A stretch of DNA of 5,606 nt from Firmicutes bacterium CAG:24053_14 (GTDB taxonomy: Bacteria > Bacillota > Clostridia > Oscillospirales > Oscillospiraceae): contig MNSZ01000012.1 in NCBI GenBank assembly GCA_001916715.1, forward strand, positions 1-5,606. The letters are read 5' to 3'. The position numbers and the translations under genes are program-made. The notes beneath the pieces were generated by a model. It was not told the DNA's origin, searched no databases, and saw only the letters and a program-made list of their open reading frames with translations. Within the stretch, counting starts at the first letter, position 1. Each line of letters starts with the position of its first letter. Positions 1 to 5,452 of this stretch are shown here, piece by piece.

Positions 1-46
1 GGATAAGTTTTTCGAGCCATTTTTGCGTCATCAGGTACTTATCCAT
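1..46 (-). CDS. Start of an unidentified gene, truncated by the window edge
   Basis: An ATG at 46-44 opens a frame that runs off the left edge. The 15 visible residues read MDKYLMTQKWLEKLI. The start overlaps the stop codon of the upstream hsdS-like frame (ATGGATAA), a layout typical of translational coupling, and a purine-rich AAAGGGG lies further upstream, somewhat too far for an ideal Shine-Dalgarno. The short charged/aromatic start followed by a helix would fit the N-terminal core-binding domain of a tyrosine recombinase, a gene type often found next to silent hsdS cassettes, but 15 residues cannot establish a family. The reading frame is plausible; the identity is unknown. Confidence 0.4.
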   Translation of the reverse strand, partial: MDKYLMTQKWLEKLI

Positions 47-101
47 TGTAACCTGTCTTATCGCCCCTTTCTTGTATACAGTAATCCACTTTGCATAATT
101 C

Positions 102-128
102 GCTCCGCTTGGCTGGTACAAACGGAGC
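102..128. other. Inverted repeat (10-bp arms, 7-nt loop) in the tail of the hsdS cassette
   Basis: The arms are gctccgcttg (102-111) and caaacggagc (119-128), with the loop gctggta. They match at nine of ten positions. In minus-strand RNA the odd position is a G-U wobble, so all ten pairs can form; in plus-strand RNA it is a C-A mismatch. On the plus strand the second arm is followed by CTTTTT (129-134), so it could act as a rho-independent terminator for leftward-located plus-strand transcripts, yet no plus-strand gene is visible. It could alternatively be a recombinase binding site beside the hsdS repeat. The structure is clear; its role is not known. Confidence 0.55.
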
Positions 129-152
129 CTTTTTGTATCGACCCAAGCGCTT

Positions 153-182
153 ACGCTGATGAAGGGTGATAAGGTGGTCGAG
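153..182. repeat. 30-bp direct repeat, left copy (within the hsdS half-cassette)
   Basis: These 30 bases are identical, in the same orientation, to 5508-5537. On the minus strand they encode LDHLITLHQR, the conserved segment that ends a TRD and begins the long HsdS helix. Identity stops on both sides (t versus c at the left edge, a versus c at the right), and the protein sequences diverge at once to the left of it. Exact nucleotide identity over ten codons, between otherwise different hsdS sequences, is more than protein conservation alone requires and suggests recent recombination or gene conversion. Confidence 0.9.
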
Positions 183-647
183 ATTCGCGAAATAAGCTGC
201 TATTTTTGCTTGTTCCTGTTCGTAAGGGGATACATAAATCTCGATTTCGCTTAATGCGGGAAATTTCAAATTCCAGTTATCAGATGTTATACCCTGTGAA
301 TTGATTTTGAAAGTGTGGATAGTCGCAGGTAATTTGAACTGGTAAGCCATACACTTGGAGTTTATACCTGAATTTGGCGTAAGTACGGTATAAGCGGGGC
401 TGACAATTCCCTCATACGGTGAACATCCACTTGCTCCTTGCCACATACGCATTGAGTTGTACGCAATATCGCCAACGCAGACTTTCTTATATTTTGACTT
501 ATCATCATTGGAATTGTCGTGCCGTCCGAGTTCCGAAAACTTCTTGATACCGTCATTTATAGTAACTGAAATCAACTCACCATCGGGCATACTTTCACAG
601 CGTTCGGTAAAGCAGTCCCCCAACTTCCGCTGTTCCCAAGCAAAAGT

Positions 648-678
648 AAAAGGGCCTCGGATTTTCCTTGGCCCTTTT
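648..678 (-). terminator. Rho-independent terminator after hsdR (likely bidirectional)
   Basis: Perfect 9-bp arms aaaagggcc (648-656) and ggccctttt (670-678) enclose a 13-nt loop that can itself fold by a GGA/TCC pairing (659-661 with 665-667). On the minus strand the stem is followed by TTTTACTTTT, and on the plus strand by TTTTGTT, so either direction has a U-rich tail. The hairpin begins 30 nt past the hsdR stop codon, where an operon end is expected. It also overlaps the extreme 5' part of the open frame of the hsdS half-cassette, which is one reason to think that cassette is not normally transcribed. Confidence 0.8.
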
Positions 679-708
679 GTTCGACTTATCGCTTATAAAT
701 ATGCAGCC

Positions 709-3700
709 TTACACCTCGAAGCCGCCGGTTACAATAAATTCCCGCAGCAAACTGTCCACTTTCTGGTTTACCTTGGGCGGTATCAGCTTTACGCCCTCTT
801 TTTTCTCAAAATAGGCTTTTGCCTTTGCTTTGTCTACGCTTTTCTTCAGTTCGTCAAAGCGGCCAAACTCGTTGATATTGGTTTTCGTCAGCCCCAGACC
901 CATCATATTGCGGAGCTTTTCTTCATCCAAGCCAAACACAACGGCAAAGCGGTGGATTTGGTCATTCTTCGCACGGCACTGGTACTCGGTGATGTAATCC
1001 CGCAGCGTCTTGCCGGGTTCGGGTGTGGCGTCGCCGCGTTCAATATCGTGCAGGAAGATGTTGGCAAACTTCTGTTCTTCCTGTGTCAGGCTGGCAAAGG
1101 ACTTATGCAGTTCGGCTTTTGCCTGTTCTATGGATTCTCCCGATGCACCCGCCTGATTCAGCAGCTTCAGGTACTTATCAAAGCGGCTGTTCATATAGTT
1201 GGAATCAATCACACCGGTGTCGATTTCCGTCAAATAGCCCACCAAATCATACGGCGCATCGCCGTCATCGGAAGGGTCCGACGGCTCGGCGGACAGTTCC
1301 TTATAGCGCTGTGCCAAAATCAGATAGGCAGACTCATCAAACAGCATTTCGACATCAATGGTTTCATCGGCAGCATCGTCCGGGCAATGATATACGCTTT
1401 GATTCCATGTAAAGCCCTGCACACGCGCTGCCTCCATGTAGTCGTTAAGCTCACGGAACAGCTTGGCAAACTTGGCGCAGACGCTTCTGTCCTGCGGCAG
1501 CTTTTCAAAATCAGGCACACCCGCGCTCGTAAACAACTCCGCAATGTCGCCGTACACCTCGTTCATTTTTTCAAGGTTGTGGGCAAGGCGGTCAACAAAC
1601 AATCCAATCGGGCGGTCACCGGAGTACAGCTTCACCGCTTTCAGCACATTTTGTTCCATTGTGTGCGGCTTGCGGTAATAGCGAATCACGCCGAACGGTT
1701 TATCCGGTCCAAACAGTCGGTTTGTGCGGGAAAACGCCTGTATAATGTTCTCGTATTCCAGCATCTTATCCATATAGAGGGTATTAACCCACTTGGAGTC
1801 AAAGCCGGTCAGCATCTGGTCAACAACGATCAGCAAATCAAGCTGTTGGTCGGGTGTGCGTTCAATGCGCTTATACTGCTCCTTGTGCGCCAGACGCAGC
1901 GACAGATCCTTCTTAAACCGTGCGTGGGTGGGTATTGTAAAATCCTGCCCATAGCGCTTATTGTAATCCTCGATAATTTCAACAAGCCCATCCTCTTTGT
2001 AAATGGCGCCGCCGTTATTATCAATGTTCGGGTCAAAAAGGCAGCTTGTTTTCAATTCCGGCATGGTGATCTTCATCATGCGGTAATATTCGATTGCCTC
2101 CGGGATGCTGCTTGTGGCAAAAATGGCGTGGAACTTACCGTTGTGGCTCAAAGTCAGCCAGTTTTCCTTAATATCCTCGATAACGGTCTGCTTATGCTCT
2201 GCCGTCAGATATTGTGTATTGGGCAGATAATCCTCAATCCCCTTGATCCACTTCCCGTCCGGACCCGGTTCGCCGTACATTTTCACCTGCGTGTTGTCCA
2301 TGTACTTATAGTACACAGCGGCTTTTGCGGGGTCATTCAGGGCGTCTGCAACCGTAGCTGCCTTTGCCTTTTCCAGTGCAACAGCCTGCCGCACATCTTT
2401 ATCGCGGAAGGTAAGTACCTTGTACGGGTCAAAGCCCAGCACATTTTTATCGCGGATGCCGTCCGCTATGCTGTAACGGTGCAGTTCATTGCCAAACACA
2501 TCGGTTTGCGCGTTGTTCTTTTTGGCGTTTTCCTCAAATACGGGCGTGCCGGTAAAGCCGAAGAAAATCGCACGGGGAAAGGTTTCTTTTATAATTGCCA
2601 GCATATCGCCAAAGGTGGAGCGATGCGCCTCGTCCACGATAAACACCAGCCGCTTTTTGCCGATCAGCTCAATATCGCGGGCATTTTTGCCGCCCTCCTC
2701 GTCACGGATATTGCTCATCTTCTGAATAGATGTCACAATCAGCGTGTCTGCGGTGGCAATGCTTTTCAGCTTGGTAATCAGCTCATAGGTGTTATCCGTT
2801 GCCTGCACGGTCTCGTTTTCATCGGCAAAGGCGCGGTATTCTTTCAGCGACTGCGTTCCCAGCTCGATGCGATCCGTGAGGAAAACCACCTTGTCCGCAT
2901 CGTTGGAATTGGCAATCAGCTGTGCGGACTTGAAGGAAGTCATCGTCTTGCCGCTGCCGGTGGTGTGCCAGATATACCCGCCGCGCTGCTTGCCGCTGTC
3001 CCATTTCGTTTTGGAAACTACATCCGAAATCGCACTGGCAGCATAATACTGATAGCTGCGCATAACCTTCAACACGCCGTCCGCATCGTCGGCCACGGTG
3101 TAAAAGCCGATCAGCTGATGCGCCATGGGGATGGACAGCAGCTTGGAGGCAATCTCTTTCCAATCGTTGATTGGCTCGTTGTTGAAGTCCGCCCAGTGGA
3201 AGTAGTAATCGGTGTTGAATTTTCCGTCGGGACCGGGGTTGGCGAAGTAGACGGTTTCTTCCGGGTTCATTGCCACAAAAATCTGCACAAGCGAGAACAG
3301 CCCGGTAAACACACCCTCGTGGGCGTATTTTTCGATTTGGTTATATGCCTGACTCACCGGCACACCGCTGCGCTTTAATTCCAGATGGAACACCGGCATA
3401 CCGTTGATCAGCAGCATCAAATCGCCGCGGCGGTCGTTCAGCATTTTTGATTTACCGGGAAAAATCGGCTGCTGCACGATCTGGTAGCGGCTTTGCCCGG
3501 CGGCAATCTCCATGCGGTCGTAGATTTTCAGGCTGACTTCCTTGCCAAAATGTGCCTTGTCATCGGGGTTATCGCGCTTGACAGAAACCGTTTTGCCGTT
3601 GATAAAGCCGTTCAGCTTCAGCGGCGTGCGCAATTCCCGAATCTGCTCTACAATTTGCTGCATCTCGCCATCGGTCAAGGGGTAATCGCCAAGGCGATCT

Positions 3701-3849
3701 ATGCCGCGGTTATTGTCAAAGAGAATGCTTGCCCAGTTGCGAATCAGATCCTGCTCGGTGGGATATTTCAGAATTGTGCTCTCCCAGCCTTTGGTCGTCA
3801 GGATTTTTATAAGCGCTTCTTCAAAGTCCGATTCCTTTTGAAAGGTCAT
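709..3849 (-). CDS. hsdR: Type I restriction enzyme R subunit HsdR (endonuclease and DNA translocase)
   Basis: This 1046-residue protein is full length for a type I R subunit (about 1000-1100). It is the motor and nuclease of the HsdR2M2S1 complex: on unmodified foreign DNA it translocates duplex DNA using ATP and cuts at a distance. N-terminal nuclease: the PD-(D/E)xK residues D143 and E157-L-K159, followed by the Q-x3-Y motif Q171/Y175 typical of this family. Superfamily 2 helicase motor: Walker A TTGSGKT at 296-302, motif Ia region FLTDR around 323-327, DEAH box D406-H409, motif III TGT at 433-435, motif V region DQMLTGFD at 677-684, motif VI QAFSRTNR at 704-711. The C-terminal part (about 720-1046) is the helical region that docks on the methylase core. 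The ATG follows a strong GGAAAGGGGC with 8-nt spacing. No frameshift or lost motif is seen, so it looks active. Its length resembles the type IC (EcoR124-like) group, which is only a suggestion. It is separated from hsdS by the ADP-ribosylation cassette, and no hsdM is in the window. Confidence 0.97.
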   Translation of the reverse strand: MTFQKESDFEEALIKILTTKGWESTILKYPTEQDLIRNWASILFDNNRGIDRLGDYPLTDGEMQQIVEQIRELRTPLKLNGFINGKTVSVKRDNPDDKAHFGKEVSLKIYDRMEIAAGQSRYQIVQQPIFPGKSKMLNDRRGDLMLLINGMPVFHLELKRSGVPVSQAYNQIEKYAHEGVFTGLFSLVQIFVAMNPEETVYFANPGPDGKFNTDYYFHWADFNNEPINDWKEIASKLLSIPMAHQLIGFYTVADDADGVLKVMRSYQYYAASAISDVVSKTKWDSGKQRGGYIWHTTGSGKTMTSFKSAQLIANSNDADKVVFLTDRIELGTQSLKEYRAFADENETVQATDNTYELITKLKSIATADTLIVTSIQKMSNIRDEEGGKNARDIELIGKKRLVFIVDEAHRSTFGDMLAIIKETFPRAIFFGFTGTPVFEENAKKNNAQTDVFGNELHRYSIADGIRDKNVLGFDPYKVLTFRDKDVRQAVALEKAKAATVADALNDPAKAAVYYKYMDNTQVKMYGEPGPDGKWIKGIEDYLPNTQYLTAEHKQTVIEDIKENWLTLSHNGKFHAIFATSSIPEAIEYYRMMKITMPELKTSCLFDPNIDNNGGAIYKEDGLVEIIEDYNKRYGQDFTIPTHARFKKDLSLRLAHKEQYKRIERTPDQQLDLLIVVDQMLTGFDSKWVNTLYMDKMLEYENIIQAFSRTNRLFGPDKPFGVIRYYRKPHTMEQNVLKAVKLYSGDRPIGLFVDRLAHNLEKMNEVYGDIAELFTSAGVPDFEKLPQDRSVCAKFAKLFRELNDYMEAARVQGFTWNQSVYHCPDDAADETIDVEMLFDESAYLILAQRYKELSAEPSDPSDDGDAPYDLVGYLTEIDTGVIDSNYMNSRFDKYLKLLNQAGASGESIEQAKAELHKSFASLTQEEQKFANIFLHDIERGDATPEPGKTLRDYITEYQCRAKNDQIHRFAVVFGLDEEKLRNMMGLGLTKTNINEFGRFDELKKSVDKAKAKAYFEKKEGVKLIPPKVNQKVDSLLREFIVTGGFEV

Positions 3850-3884
3850 TTATTTTGCCCCTTTCCGGGTATTTGTGTACGCTT

Positions 3885-4358
3885 TTACAGCCGTTCGCGC
3901 ACCATCATCAGGGCATAGCCCAGCAGGTTTTGCCCCTTCCACTTGCCAATATCCAGCCTGTCCGGGTCCTTCATCGACAAGCCGATGCCCCAAATGGTAT
4001 CCCTGACCGCACATTCAGCCAAAACGGAACCTTTGGTGGCGGCAAGCTGCGCTTTCAGGTCGTCATTTTGGGTGAATTTGGCAAGCAGCCCTGTAAAAAC
4101 AACGATTTGTCGAATACCGTTCCAATAACGCTCGCTATAATGGGCAACCAGCCTGCCAAGCGCCTTGATTTCGGCGACATCATCGGTTGCAAGAATTTTA
4201 GCCGCCACAGCCTTGTCACCAAAGTACACAGCCTTTTTGTACATCATATATTGTTCCATGGAGGAAAAGTCCACCCCTTCCACCGTAAAGCGGCAGGGGT
4301 ACCAGTTGCTCAAATATCCGTTTTCCTCACTGGGGTTATGAAAGCAAACAACCGTCAT
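3885..4358 (-). CDS. NADAR-domain protein (YbiA/DUF1768 family), putative ADP-ribosyl-guanine hydrolase / antitoxin
   Basis: The 157 residues form one complete NADAR domain, the usual family length. Visible signatures are the N-terminal FHNPSEENGYLSNWYPCRF (6-24), the MEQYMMYKKA segment (34-43) with the conserved Glu35 at the position of the YbiA 'SEHYFQAQKF' motif, and the C-terminal block R119-DTIWGIGL (119-127), then W140-KGQNLLGYALMMVRE (140-155). Known for the family: NADAR enzymes cleave N-glycosidic bonds. The DarT1-associated NADAR removes ADP-ribose from guanine bases and acts as an antitoxin; E. coli YbiA has been linked to disposal of riboflavin-pathway intermediates. Inferred here: because it follows a DUF3990 (ADP-ribosyltransferase-fold) gene in a tight operon, reversal of that enzyme's modification is the more likely role. 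Its ATG overlaps the previous stop by one base (TAATG), with GGTGAAG upstream as ribosome-binding site, so translation is probably coupled. Predicted cytoplasmic, no signal peptide. The domain call is firm; the substrate is inference. Confidence 0.92.
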   Translation of the reverse strand: MTVVCFHNPSEENGYLSNWYPCRFTVEGVDFSSMEQYMMYKKAVYFGDKAVAAKILATDDVAEIKALGRLVAHYSERYWNGIRQIVVFTGLLAKFTQNDDLKAQLAATKGSVLAECAVRDTIWGIGLSMKDPDRLDIGKWKGQNLLGYALMMVRERL

Positions 4359-4774
4359 TATACTTCACCGACTTTTTGTACCGCCAAATCCAGTTCCAGA
4401 TCATGCAGCCCGCCGTATGCTTTTTCCAGAAAAGCAACCGGCACTTTTTTTACAACTTCGCTGCTGGGCAGATTATAATACCATTGATAATACGCATAAA
4501 ATTCGCCGATCCAGTCCGGCATAAAACCCTCGATGGCTTTGCCGTCCTTCAGTGTAAAGTCCTCGGTTTTGCAAAAGTAATCCCACAATTCGGGGGCGCT
4601 CATCGTGTTTACATAGGCTTTGGCTTCGTCGATGCTTTTTCTGGTTTTGCTTGCCATATAGGAATTGATAAAAGCCGCAGTATCCTTGTCAGGGTATTTC
4701 TGTGCCACAAGGTCAAAGAGCTTGCCCTGATTTTCGACTACATCGCTTACATATTCCTTTGCATACGCGCGCAT
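4358..4774 (-). CDS. 138-aa conserved-type protein of unrecognised family, between DUF3990 and NADAR; candidate antitoxin/adaptor
   Basis: I cannot assign a named domain. The protein looks helical and soluble, without a signal peptide or membrane segment. The first part (about 1-80) includes FINSYMASKTRKSIDEAK (35-52) and an aromatic helix PELWDYF (61-67). The C-terminal part (about 86-135) is denser in recognisable pattern: PDWIGEFYAYYQWYYNLPS (86-104), then VPVAFLEKAYGGLHDLELDL (111-130). This aromatic 'WIG-x2-Y/F-x-Y' helix followed by a 'Y-x-G-x-H-D-L' turn resembles, from memory, small proteins paired with toxin-like genes in Clostridia; I have no search to confirm this. Its ATG lies 6 nt after the TGA of the DUF3990 gene, whose end supplies the ribosome-binding site (GAGAGGTGAGGG), and its own stop overlaps the NADAR start (TAATG). 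That tight placement makes co-production with both neighbours very likely, and a role in binding or restraining the DUF3990 protein plausible. Confidence 0.85.
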   Translation of the reverse strand: MRAYAKEYVSDVVENQGKLFDLVAQKYPDKDTAAFINSYMASKTRKSIDEAKAYVNTMSAPELWDYFCKTEDFTLKDGKAIEGFMPDWIGEFYAYYQWYYNLPSSEVVKKVPVAFLEKAYGGLHDLELDLAVQKVGEV

Positions 4775-4780
4775 TGTCCC

Positions 4781-5434
4781 TCACCTCTCAAACAGTGTGC
4801 TGAACACCTTTGTGACCGTGTTCGCGTCGGAATCCACCAGTTCGCGCATCCGTTTTCTTGCCGTTATGTCGCGCTGATTGTACCTGTCGTTAAATTCAGT
4901 GTAGTCCACGGCAAGCAGCTCGTCGGTTATTTCTTTCAGATTTGCATACGCGGCCTCGGACTTGATGCAATACTGGATGCCCAAACCGCCCAGCGACAGC
5001 AGATCTTCCAGAATATCCACATCAATATTATCGCGCACAAACTCTTTGGCAATGTAAAAGTAGGAGGCGTTTGCGCGCCAGCCGCAAATCACATCATAAT
5101 CGCGGGTATCCATGCCGTATTTTTCGATAAATTTCTTTGCCAGCATACGGTATCGCTTAGAGTCAGCGGCGTCCCGGTGCTTCATCAGCTCTGCCAGCCA
5201 CGCAAGAACACTGTGCTGCTGAAAATCCAGAATTTTCAGCCCGGTGGTTTTCAGCTCGTACTTGTGAACCCAGCCATTTGTGTCGTTCGGGCGGCAGACC
5301 GCCCATTCTTTGGCAAGTTCGATGTTCTCGGTAAGGTAAAAGCCCCTGCCATAGTCGTGTTTATCATCACCGCCGCCAAATTTCGGCACAACGATTTTGT
5401 CGGGAGTGCCGTGATATAAAATAATTTTTCCCAT
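4781..5434 (-). CDS. DUF3990-family protein, predicted ADP-ribosyltransferase fold; candidate toxin/effector
   Basis: The 217-residue protein starts KIILYHGTPDKIVVPKF, the characteristic DUF3990 opening with His8 in the 'LYHG' strand. Next comes DYGRGFYLTENIELAKEWA (27-45) with Tyr33 in 'GFYLT'. These correspond to the H and Y of an H-Y-E/Q type ADP-ribosyltransferase, whose clan includes DUF3990. The middle block DYDVICGWRANASYFYIAKE (112-131) and the late GIQYCIKSEAAYANL (152-166), with Gln154 near the expected third catalytic position, are also family-like, as is the Arg-rich C-terminal stretch RYNQRDITARKRMREL (184-199). Expected activity is transfer of ADP-ribose from NAD+ to a protein or nucleic acid target; this is inferred from fold and not demonstrated for the family as I know it. 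I chose the ATG at 5434 because AAGGAG lies at 5452-5447; a TTG at 5458 in the same frame sits upstream of that site and inside hsdS. There is no secretion signal, so it acts in the host cell. Adjacent NADAR supports a writer/eraser pairing. Confidence 0.88.
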   Translation of the reverse strand: MGKIILYHGTPDKIVVPKFGGGDDKHDYGRGFYLTENIELAKEWAVCRPNDTNGWVHKYELKTTGLKILDFQQHSVLAWLAELMKHRDAADSKRYRMLAKKFIEKYGMDTRDYDVICGWRANASYFYIAKEFVRDNIDVDILEDLLSLGGLGIQYCIKSEAAYANLKEITDELLAVDYTEFNDRYNQRDITARKRMRELVDSDANTVTKVFSTLFER

Positions 5435-5446
5435 TTTTTCACGATT

Positions 5447-5452
5447 CTCCTT
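5447..5452 (-). promoter_or_regulatory. Ribosome-binding site deciding the DUF3990 gene start
   Basis: AAGGAG overlaps the hsdS stop codon (TAA at 5453-5451) and lies 12 nt before the ATG at 5434, a little longer than ideal. It excludes the in-frame TTG at 5458. A GTG at 5442 is better spaced but opens a different, short frame that lacks the family motifs. Because the site includes bases of the hsdS stop, re-initiation by ribosomes finishing hsdS is likely. Confidence 0.6.

Larger units (their letters stand above)
39..692 (-). pseudogene. hsdS: hsdS half-cassette (one target-recognition domain), no proper start: probable silent type I specificity cassette
   Basis: This open frame encodes one HsdS target-recognition domain with its flanking conserved region. 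It begins after a stop at 695-693 and contains no ATG before the domain. The homology starts around 665 (KIRGPFTFAWEQRKLGD), the usual entry into a Bacillota HsdS TRD. It ends with the conserved YEQEQAKIAAYFANLDHLIT region and LHQR at 153. A translation beginning at the TTG at 623 (194 residues) would start inside the conserved QRKLGD segment, so that TTG is more likely an internal leucine. A full HsdS has two TRDs and about 380-420 residues; this is roughly half. After LHQR the normal C-terminal helix (compare RELEKLQNIKKSMLEKMFV in the hsdS at the right edge) is replaced by about 38 unrelated residues (RKRLGRYKKAPFVPAKRSEL and onward). It lies immediately behind the hsdR terminator with no visible promoter, so I read it as a donor cassette or remnant. 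A truncated but expressed half-HsdS that dimerises remains possible. Confidence 0.75.

Noticed and set aside
457..3378. Very long plus-strand open frame (973 codons) opposite hsdR
   Set aside because: It lies antisense to a complete HsdR with all motifs in order, crosses the terminator and part of the hsdS cassette, starts without a ribosome-binding site, and its product is a low-sense mix rich in Cys, His, Phe and Ile. It is a codon-bias shadow.
3885..4358. NADAR protein as a riboflavin-pathway housekeeping YbiA
   Set aside because: Not excluded biochemically, but no riboflavin gene is nearby and the gene is translationally coupled within a cassette led by an ADP-ribosyltransferase-fold gene, so a context role in reversing ADP-ribosylation is preferred.
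4353..4385. TATAAT-like box just at the NADAR start as an internal promoter
   Set aside because: The TATAAT is formed by the last codons, stop and overlapping ATG (GTA TAA TG). The only -35-like partner (TTGGCG) is about 19 nt away and within coding sequence. Coupled translation explains the junction better.
4358..4774. Middle gene as a DUF3791 protein (a common DUF3990 neighbour)
   Set aside because: DUF3791 proteins are only about 70 residues and their pattern does not match what is seen here; the length and motifs argue for a different family.
4376..5419. Plus-strand open frame (347 codons) opposite the DUF3990 and 138-aa genes
   Set aside because: Same reasoning: it spans two well-supported minus-strand genes and their junction and has no recognisable domain.
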